A DNA stretch of 64,000 bases from Bacillus sp. KH172YL63 (GTDB lineage Bacteria; Bacillota; Bacilli; Bacillales; Bacillaceae_B): contig NZ_AP022842.1 in NCBI RefSeq assembly GCF_011398925.1, positions 3,274,001-3,338,000 on the forward strand, given 5' to 3'. Of the stretch, positions 51,773 to 61,371 are shown piece by piece. The position numbers and the translations under genes are program-made. A model generated the notes under the pieces. That model made no database searches. It had not been told where the DNA came from and worked only from the letters and a program-made list of their open reading frames with translations. Within the stretch, counting starts at the first letter, position 1, and the number at the start of each line of letters is the position of its first letter.

Positions 51773-52984
51773 TTAAAGAAGTCCGTCGAATGTTTTTTCG
51801 ACGTCAGCCCCTGTCGCTCCGTCGATTGTGATCGTTTCCGTCCCTTCGACAGCATCTTTCAGCAGCACATCGAAATCAACAAAGCTTTCATAGTATTCGA
51901 CTTTGTCTTTTTTCGGCCGTGTTTTCGGTGCAGGCGGTGTGAAGATTGTACAGCAATCCTCATACGGCAGGATCGAAATGTCGTGGGTATCGATTTTTTG
52001 CGCGATGTCGATGATTTCAAGTTTGTCCATGGCGATGAGCGGACGGAGCACCGGCGTGTTCGTGACCGCATTGATCGCCTGCATGCTTTCAAGGGTCTGA
52101 CTCGCCACCTGTCCGAGGCTTTCGCCTGTCACAAGCGCAAGGCCTTCATATTTTTCACGGATGGCATCGGCGATCCGGAGCATCATCCGTCTAGTGGACG
52201 TCATCGTATAGTTTTCCGGTACCTGGTCATGAATCGTCTGCTGCACCTTCGTAAACGGTACGATATGCAATTTCACTTTCCCGCTGAAGGCTGAAAGTTT
52301 CTTCGACAGATCGATGACCTTCTGCTTCGCACGTTCGCTCGTGAACGGCGGGCTGTGGAAATGAACCGCTTCGATCTCCACGCCTCTTTTCATCGTCAGG
52401 TAGCCGGCAACCGGGCTGTCGATTCCGCCAGAAAGCATAAGCATCGCTTTGCCGCTTGCCCCGACAGGCATCCCCGCTGATCCGTAATACGTTTCAGAAG
52501 AAAGATACACGCCTTCTTTCCGGACTTCAACATTCAGATTGATGTCTGGTTTTTTCACATCAACTTTCAGGCCGTCGATATTCTTAAGGATATGCGAACC
52601 GATTTCATAATTCAGTTCATTCGTATCCAATGAAAACTTTTTATCCGCTCTCCGTGCAGAAACTTTGAACGTCGTGCCCGGCGTGAAGCCTTTTTGCACG
52701 AGGGCAAGGCCCGCAGAGCAGATCTCGTCCATATCCTGCGCCACTTTCACGACAGGGGAAAATGATTGGATGCCGAAAATTTTCTCCAGGCGTGGAATGA
52801 TGTTTTCACCGTTTTCTTCCCCGAGCTGGATATGAAGGCGGTCCCTGCTTGCCGTCACTGACACCGTTGGGAAATCCTTTAACGCCTCAAGGATATTTTC
52901 TCTTAACTTCGACGTGAACATCTTCCTGTTTCTGCCCTTCGTCGATATTTCACCGTATCTTACAAGTATGCGATTATATTTCAT
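51773..52984 (-). CDS. thiI: tRNA 4-thiouridine synthase ThiI
   Basis: A 403-aa enzyme that adenylates and thiolates uridine-8 of tRNA, with a role in thiazole synthesis in some species. It has an N-terminal ferredoxin-like plus THUMP domain (residues 60-165) and a PP-loop MLSGGIDSPVAGYL. There is no C-terminal rhodanese domain, as usual for Bacillus, so sulfur must come from the partner desulfurase. The ATG (52984) overlaps the iscS stop (ATGA); GAGGAG lies 7 nt upstream. Confidence 0.95.
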   Translation of the reverse strand: MKYNRILVRYGEISTKGRNRKMFTSKLRENILEALKDFPTVSVTASRDRLHIQLGEENGENIIPRLEKIFGIQSFSPVVKVAQDMDEICSAGLALVQKGFTPGTTFKVSARRADKKFSLDTNELNYEIGSHILKNIDGLKVDVKKPDINLNVEVRKEGVYLSSETYYGSAGMPVGASGKAMLMLSGGIDSPVAGYLTMKRGVEIEAVHFHSPPFTSERAKQKVIDLSKKLSAFSGKVKLHIVPFTKVQQTIHDQVPENYTMTSTRRMMLRIADAIREKYEGLALVTGESLGQVASQTLESMQAINAVTNTPVLRPLIAMDKLEIIDIAQKIDTHDISILPYEDCCTIFTPPAPKTRPKKDKVEYYESFVDFDVLLKDAVEGTETITIDGATGADVEKTFDGLL

Positions 52985-54126
52985 CGTGATCTCCTCATTG
53001 TATGTTGTAAATTGTCTATTTCTTCGTTCAGTACGCGGATGAATGCCCTGCACTCGTCCATTGTATTATGAAACGACAGGCTGACCCGGATCGAGCTGTT
53101 CGCCAGATCCTCCGACACCCCCATCGAAAGGAGCGTCCTGCTCGGTTTGTTCTGTTTCGAAGAACATGCGCTCGTCGTTGAGACGAATACGTCCCGCCGG
53201 TCCAGGGCATGGATGAGCACTTCCCCTTTAAAGTCCTGCACCGAGAAGTTCAGGATGTGGGGAGCATGGAAGTTTGCAGGTGTATGAACCGTCACACCGT
53301 CGATTGCTTCAAGCTCCTGCCGGAGGAAAAGATGGTTTTCTTCCATTATAGCCAACTTTTCTTCACTTTCTGCAAGATGTATCCTCAACGCTTTCGCAAA
53401 TGACACAATTCCGCCCGTATTCTCCGTTCCGCTCCGGAGGTTTCCTTCCTGTTCACCGCCTGACAGGAGCGGGGAAAGGCGAAGTCCGTCCCTCACGTAT
53501 AACATGCCCGTCCCCTTTAATCCATGGATTTTGTGGGCGGATATGCTGCATGTATCGATGAGATCAAGGGCAAGGGGGATCTTCCCGACGGCCTGGACGG
53601 CATCGACGTGGAAGACCACTTTCGGATAACCTTTCAGGATCTTGCCGATTTCCATAATCGGCTGGATGCTGCCGATTTCATTGTTGACCCACATGACTGA
53701 CACCAGAATTGTATCGTCCCTGAGCGCTGCCTTCAGCTCTTCTGGACAGATCCTGCCCTGTTCATCCCCATCCAGGTACGTCACCGAGAATCCGAGCGAC
53801 TCCAGCTGCTTCACCCCGTTGATCACAGACGGATGCTCGATGTTCGTCGTAATGATATGCTTCCCCCTGTTCCCGTACTGCATCGCGGTCCCTTTTATTG
53901 CAAGATTATTGGACTCGGTCCCTCCGGAAGTGAAGAAGACTTCTTTCTTTTTGATGCCAAGCAATGAAGCCACCTGTTCCCTTGACTGCTGAATCAGCTT
54001 CTCGACCTGCCCGCCGAACGAATGGATCGACGAAGGGTTCGCGTAATAGCTTTCGTTCACTTTCAGGAATGTATCAAGCACTTCCTGATAGGGCTTCGTT
54101 GTTGCACTATTATCTAAATAGATCAA
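52981..54126 (-). CDS. iscS: Cysteine desulfurase (NifZ/IscS type)
   Basis: A 381-aa PLP enzyme that takes sulfur from cysteine for tRNA thiolation through ThiI. The PLP Lys is in CSISAHKIHGLKG and the catalytic Cys lies in the short loop FVSTTSACSSK. Start at TTG 54126 (MIYLDNSATT) is chosen since AAGGTG lies 6 nt upstream; the GTG three codons earlier is less fitting. It is coupled to thiI by a 4-bp overlap, as in the B. subtilis nifZ-thiI pair. Confidence 0.93.
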   Translation of the reverse strand: MIYLDNSATTKPYQEVLDTFLKVNESYYANPSSIHSFGGQVEKLIQQSREQVASLLGIKKKEVFFTSGGTESNNLAIKGTAMQYGNRGKHIITTNIEHPSVINGVKQLESLGFSVTYLDGDEQGRICPEELKAALRDDTILVSVMWVNNEIGSIQPIMEIGKILKGYPKVVFHVDAVQAVGKIPLALDLIDTCSISAHKIHGLKGTGMLYVRDGLRLSPLLSGGEQEGNLRSGTENTGGIVSFAKALRIHLAESEEKLAIMEENHLFLRQELEAIDGVTVHTPANFHAPHILNFSVQDFKGEVLIHALDRRDVFVSTTSACSSKQNKPSRTLLSMGVSEDLANSSIRVSLSFHNTMDECRAFIRVLNEEIDNLQHTMRRSR

Positions 54127-54519
54127 GATCTGCACCTTCTTTTCATGATCTTTACTAAGATATTTCTATTGTTCAATGTTCTGTCATTCGTCAACATGAT
54201 GCTTTAAGGGCTCGTCTCCCGCAATATGAGCCTTATTCAATCACTTATCTTACCATAAATCTTCCCCATCCCAAATGATATTGAGGGAAGTGGGGAAATT
54301 AATTATTGTATTCAAACAATCTTTTTGAAAAAATATCGTATTTTCCAAAATTAATCATTGAAAAATGACAGAATTTTTGCGAGAATCTTAAAGGTGACAA
54401 AAACAAAAGTTATTTAAATATACTAAATTGTAAGACTATTTAGGTTTTCGACATTTTTCTGCCATCTTATGATAAGATAATTTTTGCTTATGAAAACGAT
54501 TACAAACAGAGGTGTGGTT

Positions 54520-55860
54520 ATGAACGAGAAAGCATTGTCATTCACTCAAATCTTAACGATAGGATTAATGCTGTTTGCGCTCTTCCTCGGAGCTGGAAAT
54601 ATGATCTTCCCTCCGTTTCTGGGACAGCAGGCCGGTGAGCATGTGTGGACCGGGATCCTCGGATTTCTGATCACCGGGGTCGGCCTTCCACTGCTCGGCG
54701 TCATCGCCATCGCAAAATCAGGCGGCGACCTGCAGACACTCGCCAATCGTGTGCATCCGTTATTCGGACTCATCTTCACGATTGTGATGTATCTTGCCAT
54801 CGGACCATTCTTCGGGATCCCGCGAACGGGAACCGTCGCTTATGAAATCGGGGTTATCCCGTTCCTGCCAGAAGAGGCAGCAAAATACGGCACGCCATTA
54901 TTCTTTTATACGATCATTTTCTTCGGCATCACTGCCTGGCTTGCGATGAACCCGTCGAAGCTCGTGGACCGGATCGGAAAAATTCTCACCCCTTCCCTCA
55001 TCGTGATCCTGACCATATTGGTCGTCAAGAGCATCGTGAGCCCAATGGGAGAATTCGGAACGCCGGAACCCGCTTACGGGGACGGACCTTTGTTCAAGGG
55101 ATTTATTGAAGGCTATCTGACAATGGATACGATCGCTGCGTTGGTGTTCGGGATCGTTGTCATCAACTCGATTAAGGACCGGGGCATCACGAGTAAATCT
55201 GCCCTGACCCGCATTACAATCATTGCAGGCTTCATTGCGGCAATCGGACTTGCCCTTGTGTATTTATCCCTGAGCTATATCGGGGCGAGCAGCACCGATT
55301 CGATCGGCGTACAGGCAAATGGAGGCGCACTCCTTTCTGCCGCTGCCAGTCATTTATTCGGATCGCTTGGAACGATCATCCTCGGACTTGCGATTACATT
55401 CGCATGTATCACAACGTCGGTCGGACTCGTTTCTGCTTGCTCACAGTATTTCTCGAAGATCCTGCCTGTGTCTTATCCTAAATTGGTCATCATCATCTCC
55501 CTTTTCAGCATGGTCATCGCCAATATCGGATTGACCCAGCTCATCGCCGTTTCACTGCCGGTGTTGATCTTCATTTATCCGCTTGCGATCGTCTTGATTC
55601 TTCTGTCATTCATGCACAACGGATTCAACGGCTACTCCCTCGTCTATATCGGGGCGTTGATCCCGACCGGCGTGATCAGCCTGATCGACGGCATCAAAAC
55701 CGCCGGGGTGGATGTGACCGCGATCACTGAATCACTTGCCTTCCTTCCCTTCTATGCAGAAGGAATCGGCTGGCTCGTCCCTGCCATGATCGGAGCGATT
55801 ATCGGCTTCATCATCGCAAGCGCCCTCGGACAACAGAAAAGAACAATCGAAGCAAGCTAA
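54520..55860 (+). CDS. brnQ: Branched-chain amino acid carrier BrnQ/BraB
   Basis: A 446-aa sodium-coupled transporter for Leu, Ile and Val with about 12 helices. The signature is FALFLGAGNMIFPPFLGQQAGE in helix 1 and GPFFGIPRTGTVAYEIG. AGAGGTG precedes ATG at 54520, twelve codons inside the longest frame. It is monocistronic. The 393-bp upstream gap is AT-rich and holds a possible TATGAT promoter but no clear regulatory dyad; a single unphased ATGAGC near 54225 is not an array. Confidence 0.93.
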   Translation: MNEKALSFTQILTIGLMLFALFLGAGNMIFPPFLGQQAGEHVWTGILGFLITGVGLPLLGVIAIAKSGGDLQTLANRVHPLFGLIFTIVMYLAIGPFFGIPRTGTVAYEIGVIPFLPEEAAKYGTPLFFYTIIFFGITAWLAMNPSKLVDRIGKILTPSLIVILTILVVKSIVSPMGEFGTPEPAYGDGPLFKGFIEGYLTMDTIAALVFGIVVINSIKDRGITSKSALTRITIIAGFIAAIGLALVYLSLSYIGASSTDSIGVQANGGALLSAAASHLFGSLGTIILGLAITFACITTSVGLVSACSQYFSKILPVSYPKLVIIISLFSMVIANIGLTQLIAVSLPVLIFIYPLAIVLILLSFMHNGFNGYSLVYIGALIPTGVISLIDGIKTAGVDVTAITESLAFLPFYAEGIGWLVPAMIGAIIGFIIASALGQQKRTIEAS

Positions 55861-55863
55861 CAC

Positions 55864-55896
55864 AAAAGGCCTGATCCGGAATGGATCAGGCCTTTT
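55864..55896. terminator. Shared terminator (brnQ / ezrA)
   Basis: AAAAGGCCTGATCC and GGATCAGGCCTTTT form a perfect 14-bp stem around GGAAT. It ends both convergent genes. Confidence 0.88.
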
Positions 55897-55905
55897 ATAT
55901 TGGTA

Positions 55906-57600
55906 TTATCTTTCTTCAAGGTTCATCATTTTCTCAATCTTCTTCAGTGCGCCAGGCTCAACCTTCTCGATCGTCGTCGCCGCTTCTTCCAGTGCTTTAC
56001 GGTAATCGTACTGACGGAACGCTTCTTCGGCTGACTGAAGACCGTCTCGGACCGACATGTATTTACTCCGGTAGCGATTGCCATACTGAATGATTTTCTC
56101 AGACAAGATGACGTTTTCGATCAGGTCTCCCGTTTTTGTAAAGAAATGATCAACTGTATCCTCTGCATCAAGGAGCGTTTCCTGAATGAACTTCATGTTC
56201 AGCGGTTTCTCGTTCAAGCTTGCATTCACCTGCTCGATCTTGCGGTGAACCTCATCGAGGAGATCCTTGTAATCCAGGGGCAGTCCCGGTACATTGCTTT
56301 TTGACAACATTCGGCTCGCTTCTGCAACCTTCTTCTTGAGGTCCTGGATCTTTTCCCGTGTCGCAAGCTCATCTTTGCGGAGGTTCTGCAAGTAAATCGC
56401 AAATTCACTCTGCTCACGGTTCAACTCTTCAAGACCATTCCTGATTTCCTTCAGCTCATCACTCAGGCTTGAATACGCAGTCTCATTCGCTTCCGCCCTG
56501 TTCATCACCATTTCATGACGCTTGGACAGCTGGATGATTTTCTTTTCGATTTCAGCTGGTGTCTGCAGATCTTGATCCTGCAGGTGATACCCTTGTTTCA
56601 CGATGCTTACTTCCGATTGGATGTCTTCATTATCTTCCTTTGCCTTGATCAGGCCTTCAGTCGTGTGATCTTTATACTGCTGAACGAAATGCTTCGCATG
56701 GACTTCTTTTTCCAACAGGTCGTAAAGGCTTTCCACCTTCACTTTGATCTCCTGGATGCCTTCTTCGACTTCCTCGACTTTAAGCGCTTCAAGATTCTTA
56801 TTGAACTCAAGGAGCGTCTCCTTCAGTGATTCAACTTCTTTATCCACTTCGATATGATCAAGTTTGTACCCCTGCTCCTTCATTTCAGCATAGCCTGATT
56901 CAAGCTCCTGCAGCTGTGAAGGCAGCAGATTTTCACAATCGGTGATCAGTTTCGGCACGGTCTCCATCTTGTAAGACACGTTCTTCATTTCAAGGGCAAG
57001 GCTCATGACAATCTCCCTTGCATCCAGGTAATTCCCCTGCTCAGTCAGGTCATTGAACTGATTCATCTGTTCAGAGAGCTTGTCAAGGATGGCCTCGATG
57101 TGTCTAGCAGTCTGGCCGTATGTATGGCGGTAAGCGAGGAGCTGCTTTTTATTCGTCCTGTACTCTTCCTGGAGTGCCTGGATTTCTTCACGGTTCTTTT
57201 CTTCACTGCCCACAAGCTCATTCAGCTCGGCGATGATGCTGTCGATTTTCTTTTCAATTCCGGTAAGGATCTGATCGATTCTCGCGAGAATCTCCTTCGC
57301 CTTATTGAACCGGAATTTATCTGTGTACTCTTCTGCATCGAATAGCAGTTCTTCAACATCAGGGAGCTCCACAGCCACAATCTCATCCCAACCCTGTCTC
57401 CAGCCTTCAAACAATTCCTCTGTCTGACCGGTCATATTCAATTGTTTGACCTTGGAGAGTTCGTCTGAAACCGGCTTGTTCATAATATCTATCTTCCAGG
57501 CTTCATAACGGTCAATTTCAGTATAATATTTTTTTCTAGAGATAAATCCGATTAGGAATACGATTAAGATCAGTATTATTCCAGCGATGACGTATTGCAT
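55906..57600 (-). CDS. ezrA: Septation ring regulator EzrA
   Basis: A 564-aa protein with one N-terminal helix (YVIAGIILILIVFLIGF), outside-in orientation, and a long cytosolic spectrin-like coiled coil with EEIDREYEAWK- and KQLNMTGQTEELFEGWR-type segments near the start; the latter stretch is nearly invariant in Bacillus EzrA. It binds FtsZ and stops extra Z-rings at the poles. Start at 57600 (MQYVIAG) has AGGGGG upstream. Length fits (562 aa in B. subtilis). Confidence 0.95.
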   Translation of the reverse strand: MQYVIAGIILILIVFLIGFISRKKYYTEIDRYEAWKIDIMNKPVSDELSKVKQLNMTGQTEELFEGWRQGWDEIVAVELPDVEELLFDAEEYTDKFRFNKAKEILARIDQILTGIEKKIDSIIAELNELVGSEEKNREEIQALQEEYRTNKKQLLAYRHTYGQTARHIEAILDKLSEQMNQFNDLTEQGNYLDAREIVMSLALEMKNVSYKMETVPKLITDCENLLPSQLQELESGYAEMKEQGYKLDHIEVDKEVESLKETLLEFNKNLEALKVEEVEEGIQEIKVKVESLYDLLEKEVHAKHFVQQYKDHTTEGLIKAKEDNEDIQSEVSIVKQGYHLQDQDLQTPAEIEKKIIQLSKRHEMVMNRAEANETAYSSLSDELKEIRNGLEELNREQSEFAIYLQNLRKDELATREKIQDLKKKVAEASRMLSKSNVPGLPLDYKDLLDEVHRKIEQVNASLNEKPLNMKFIQETLLDAEDTVDHFFTKTGDLIENVILSEKIIQYGNRYRSKYMSVRDGLQSAEEAFRQYDYRKALEEAATTIEKVEPGALKKIEKMMNLEER

Positions 57601-57870
57601 CTTAAGCCCCCTGTTCAACTATTCAGTAGACATCTATATCAATGTAAATATTTCATTAATTATTTTCCATTGCTATAATGATACCATGTTAACGACAATT
57701 TTTGACTATTAATTTCTAATTTTTCATTGATTAAAAGGCAATTTCAGCAATTTCAAGGGAAAATAGATCTTTTTCTGTCCCCGGCACCGTGAGACGGGGA
57801 CGATTCATGCTCATCCGGGCGGTCATTCCCCCCAAAATATGAGTGATTTTATTACAGGGAGTGAAGAAAT

Positions 57871-58665
57871 ATGGCGAAAGTTGACGGACACATCCATACC
57901 CCTTTCTGTCCCCACGGAAGCACCGATTCATTTGAGATGTATATTGAACGGGCAATTTCCCTCGGGTATGATGCCATCACATTTACAGAACACGCACCGC
58001 TTCCGGCCAACTTCGAGGACACGACACCCGACCGGGACAGCGGCATGGACCCTGCCCATCTCGACGACTACTTCCGGGTGCTCGATTCCCTGAAGGAAAC
58101 ATACCGTGATCAGATCACCATCCGCACCGGACTCGAAATCGACTACATCGAAGGTTTCGATAAAGAAACGGCCGACTTTCTCGAAGCGTACGGTCCCCGC
58201 CTCGATGACAGCATCCTGTCGGTCCACTTTCTTCAGTACGAAGGAAAATGGGACTGCCTGGATTTCAGCCCAGACGTGTTCGGCGCGATGATTGACTATT
58301 ACGGGTCCGTTGATCGTATTTACCAACGGTACTACGAGACGGTGCTTCAATCGATCTCTGCAGACCTCGGCCCCTACAAGCCGAAAAGGATCGGTCATAT
58401 GACCCTCGTGAAGAAATTTCAGCAGAAATACCCTGCCACCCGTTCCTTCACAGGGGAGATCAACCGGATCCTCCAAGAAGTGGCATCAAGGAATCTTGAA
58501 CTCGACTACAACGGAGCAGGATTCGTCAAACCCCTTTGCGGGGAATCCTATCCGCCAAAGGAGATCATCCAACAAGCCCGCTCCCTCGGCATCCCAACCG
58601 TCTACGGATCGGATGCCCACACAGCAAGCGGATTGGACCAGGGCAGAAGCAGGATGGATGTGTAA
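57871..58665 (+). CDS. hisJ: Histidinol-phosphatase HisJ (PHP type)
   Basis: A 264-aa PHP-domain phosphatase that makes histidinol from its phosphate. Metal-binding motifs are KVDGHIHTPFCPHGS, FTEHAPLP, SVHFLQ and YGSDAHTASGLDQG. GGGAG lies 8 nt before ATG. It has its own terminator and sits between ezrA and refZ as in B. subtilis, away from the his operon. Confidence 0.95.
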   Translation: MAKVDGHIHTPFCPHGSTDSFEMYIERAISLGYDAITFTEHAPLPANFEDTTPDRDSGMDPAHLDDYFRVLDSLKETYRDQITIRTGLEIDYIEGFDKETADFLEAYGPRLDDSILSVHFLQYEGKWDCLDFSPDVFGAMIDYYGSVDRIYQRYYETVLQSISADLGPYKPKRIGHMTLVKKFQQKYPATRSFTGEINRILQEVASRNLELDYNGAGFVKPLCGESYPPKEIIQQARSLGIPTVYGSDAHTASGLDQGRSRMDV

Positions 58666-58680
58666 GTTTCCCCAGAATAA

Positions 58681-58725
58681 AATCCGAACGGCAGCAGTGA
58701 GAAGAACACCGCCTCCGTTCGGATT
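58681..58725. terminator. Terminator of hisJ / refZ
   Basis: AATCCGAACGG and CCGTTCGGATT form an 11-bp stem with TTTTTT after it on the plus strand. Confidence 0.8.
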
Positions 58726-58748
58726 TTTTTATTTTGTTTATCAGCCTG

Positions 58749-59402
58749 CTAAATAATCAGCTCAGTCTTCACTCCGCCATCCACTTCCGACACGAGAAGA
58801 AGGTCGATCCACTGATCGATCGTTTGATAGTAGTGGTCAATGAAATAAAATTCCTGCGGGAACATCTGCCACACTTCCCTGAGCTGCTGGCTGTTCAAAA
58901 ACGGCATCGTCAGCATCGACTTGAGCCCGATCACAAGAAAGTTCACCGGCTGCTTCTTGAATGCATGATCCTTCATACCCTGCTCGAAAAGCCGTTTCAA
59001 ATAATGCCTTTCCTTCATTAAATAGGAAGAAATGATCTCACGCACCACCTGTGAATCAATCGAAACCTCCCTCCAGATGAACCGGGTCAGCTGATGATTC
59101 TCACTTTGGAACTTCAATATTTTATAGACGGCCCGCTTCAAGCACACATCCGCGCCAACATAGCTCAGCGCTTCGGTCTCTTCTTGAAGAAAGCGTAAAT
59201 ACTGCTCAAAGAATTGGGTGAAGCAAGCCTCCAATATTCCCTGCTTGCCCTTGAAATAATAGGAAATCGTGGCAGGATTCACATTCGCTTTTTTCGCTAT
59301 GTCCCTGACCGACGTCCCATCATAACCATGATCATAAAACAAATACACGGCCGCTTTAAAAATGGATTCTTTCGTCGTTATGGACGTTCCTAGTTTTTTC
59401 AT
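58749..59402 (-). CDS. refZ: TetR-like division regulator RefZ (YttP)
   Basis: A 217-aa TetR-fold protein: HTH SIFKAAVYLFYDHGYDGTSVRDIAKKANVNPATISYYFKGKQGIL, then a helical regulatory domain. It matches YttP/RefZ by position next to ytsP/hisJ and by length. In B. subtilis RefZ binds palindromic sites near the origin, acts on FtsZ and helps time chromosome capture in sporulation; it is not a classical repressor. GAGGGGG precedes ATG. Confidence 0.9.
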   Translation of the reverse strand: MKKLGTSITTKESIFKAAVYLFYDHGYDGTSVRDIAKKANVNPATISYYFKGKQGILEACFTQFFEQYLRFLQEETEALSYVGADVCLKRAVYKILKFQSENHQLTRFIWREVSIDSQVVREIISSYLMKERHYLKRLFEQGMKDHAFKKQPVNFLVIGLKSMLTMPFLNSQQLREVWQMFPQEFYFIDHYYQTIDQWIDLLLVSEVDGGVKTELII

Positions 59403-59665
59403 ATTTCCCCCTCTTTCAAGTATAATAGGCGTATGAAAAAAACAGTGACGAGGATCAACTTGTCTGGTGGGATGCTCCCTACATCTTGAAGGTTACGAAG
59501 AAGTATGCTAAAAATGGTTCAATAGATGTATTTTTGATAGATTGGTTACAGAAAGAATTCGTGTTTCCATAGAGATTTCCTTTAAGTATTTCTCGACAGG
59601 ATCTTCATCGAAATGGAAAATGGACATGAAATAACTCATATTATGTAGAATCGGGGGAGATATTG

Positions 59666-60151
59666 ATGTTTCAAGCAGAAAAATATAACGGCACAAAAGA
59701 ACAGGGCTACGGCCTTGTCACAAAACAGTTAAAAGCTTTATTGGAAGGCGAATCAAACCAAATCGCCAACCTGAGCAACGCTTCCGCCCTGTTGGGACAA
59801 TTCCTGGACCGGACGAACTGGGTAGGCTTCTACCTTTATGAAGAAGAAAGCAGCCAGCTCGTCCTCGGACCATTCCAGGGACTGCCTGCATGCGTGAGAA
59901 TCCCGCTTGGAAGGGGCGTCTGCGGAACATCAGCCTCTGAACAAAAGACACTCCTGATCGATGATGTCCATCAATTCCCGGGACACATCGCCTGCGATGC
60001 AGCATCACAGTCTGAAATCGTCGTCCCCCTTGTAAAAGAAGGGAAACTGCTCGGCGTGCTTGATATCGACAGCCCGGAGAAAGCACGATTCGATCAGGAA
60101 GACCAGAAATATTTGGAACTGTTTGTTGAGGAGCTCTTAAAGCATCTTTAA
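59666..60151 (+). CDS. ytsP: Free methionine-(R)-sulfoxide reductase YtsP
   Basis: A 161-aa GAF-fold enzyme that reduces free Met-R-sulfoxide. The three Cys that matter, Cys76, Cys86 and Cys110, are spaced exactly as C84/C94/C118 of the E. coli enzyme (LPACVRIPLGRGVCGTSA and HIACDAASQSEI). ATG at 59666 has GGGGGAG 6 nt upstream; a TTG one codon earlier is possible. The same gene order with ytrP is known in Bacillus. Confidence 0.93.
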   Translation: MFQAEKYNGTKEQGYGLVTKQLKALLEGESNQIANLSNASALLGQFLDRTNWVGFYLYEEESSQLVLGPFQGLPACVRIPLGRGVCGTSASEQKTLLIDDVHQFPGHIACDAASQSEIVVPLVKEGKLLGVLDIDSPEKARFDQEDQKYLELFVEELLKHL

Positions 60152-60180
60152 GTCCTTTCCCTGACCTGCCGGGTTCATCC

Positions 60181-60306
60181 TGTCTAGCTCCGGCGGCCAG
60201 CCCCTCGAGGTCATAAGCTAAATGGTCCATGAAGGCAAAGACCGCCTTCACAGCCCATTCATCTTATGCTTGTCGGGGCTGAACGAGCCGCCTCCGCTTT
60301 TCGGAG
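60181..60306. repeat. Dispersed Bacillaceae intergenic repeat
   Basis: The segment TGTCTAGCTCCGGCGGCCAG...CCCCTCGAGGTCATAAGC is followed after ~50 bp by CTTATGCTTGTCGGGGCTGA...GCCGCCTCCG. The two halves are imperfect inverted copies, so it can fold as a long hairpin. From memory, near-identical sequences (TGTCTAGCTCCAGCGCC...) occur in many Bacillus-related genomes as non-coding repeats. No coding potential is supported. The rest of the 60152-60637 gap shows only a GGAATCTGC/GCAGATTCC hairpin (60563-60589). Confidence 0.75.
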
Positions 60307-60637
60307 TGTCCCGGCACGGTCTTTTTTATGACAGCCCTGTGACTGTAAGGATAGGACACAAAAGCTTCAATTCCCGCAACACGCCTCCTTATTTGCCACC
60401 AAATCACATTCACCTGAATCGCCTATGAACATAGGATACTATGAAAACCTCCATTTTCTTTTTCAAAAGGAACCGGTTGTGATTCCCAAGAAGCTTCATG
60501 TGAAGGGCCAAAAACCCGCCAACGTTTCCAAAACGGGATAACGGGTAAGAAAGTTAAAGAGGGGAATCTGCGTGTTATCAGCAGATTCCATGATATGTGA
60601 GTAATCCCATAAATAATCAAAAGGGGATGTAACATCA

Positions 60638-61282
60638 ATGCGCAGCAAAAAGAAAGACCTTCCATATTTATTATGTTTTCTCGTCATGCCCGTGCTTGGG
60701 ATGTTATATAAACTATTAAACACAGATTCTCGTGAAGCGGTCATCCTTTCCACGGAGATCGACAACATGATTCCGTTTCAGCCCGCTTTCATCGTGCCGT
60801 ACATCATCTGGTACGGATTCATATTAGGATATCTGTTTTATTTCTGGTACAAAGACATCCCGACTTTTCTTAGAACGCTCGGCGTCATCGCGATCGGTGA
60901 GCTGATCTGCTTCGTCATCTATTTCTATTTCCAGACGACCGTCCCCCGTCCCGACGTGCAGGGGAACGGCATTTTCGCAGATCTCGTCCGCATGATCTAC
61001 AGCCATGACCAGCCGTATAATGCATTCCCAAGCATCCACGTGCTGACGACATTCGCCGTCATGCTCGGGAATATTAACATCAAGGATAAACACCCGTTCC
61101 ACAAAATGTTCGTCCCGGTCATGGGTTCACTGATCATCGTCTCGACCCTGTTTGTCAAACAGCATTTCATTTTAGACATGATCAGTTCAGTCTTCTTGAC
61201 CTCATTCATCTACGGCATCATGTTCGAGCTGTATGGATTGAGCGTGAAAAAGCAGGCCTATGTGGAGCGGGATGAAAGGTAG
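60638..61282 (+). CDS. PAP2-superfamily phosphatase
   Basis: A 214-aa protein with six helices and the PAP2 phosphatase motifs of the inositol-phosphorylceramide-synthase-like group: FQTTVPRPDV (C1-like), PYNAFPSIHV (C2, with catalytic His in SIHV) and FVKQHFILDMISS (C3, His and Asp). It would dephosphorylate a lipid phosphate at the membrane, perhaps phosphatidic acid or an undecaprenyl carrier. AAGGGGATG precedes ATG. It is an insertion between ytsP and ytrP relative to B. subtilis. Confidence 0.85.
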   Translation: MRSKKKDLPYLLCFLVMPVLGMLYKLLNTDSREAVILSTEIDNMIPFQPAFIVPYIIWYGFILGYLFYFWYKDIPTFLRTLGVIAIGELICFVIYFYFQTTVPRPDVQGNGIFADLVRMIYSHDQPYNAFPSIHVLTTFAVMLGNINIKDKHPFHKMFVPVMGSLIIVSTLFVKQHFILDMISSVFLTSFIYGIMFELYGLSVKKQAYVERDER

Positions 61283-61291
61283 CTTTTCATT

Positions 61292-61348
61292 AAAAAAATC
61301 CGAACGCTTTGCGACTTTCCTGAAAGTCGCATGCGTTCGGATTTTTTT
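61292..61348. terminator. Long bidirectional terminator
   Basis: A stem of 16 bp (AAAAAAATCCGAACGC with its complement) plus an inner GCGACTTTC/GAAAGTCGC stem. It ends the PAP2 gene and the convergent PLP enzyme gene. Confidence 0.88.
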
Positions 61349-61371
61349 GCTCTTATGGCAGGACAATGCCT

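Noticed and set aside
54300..54380. CodY box upstream of brnQ
   Set aside because: The best match (ATTTTCCAAAATT) has about five differences from the 15-bp CodY consensus in an AT-rich region.
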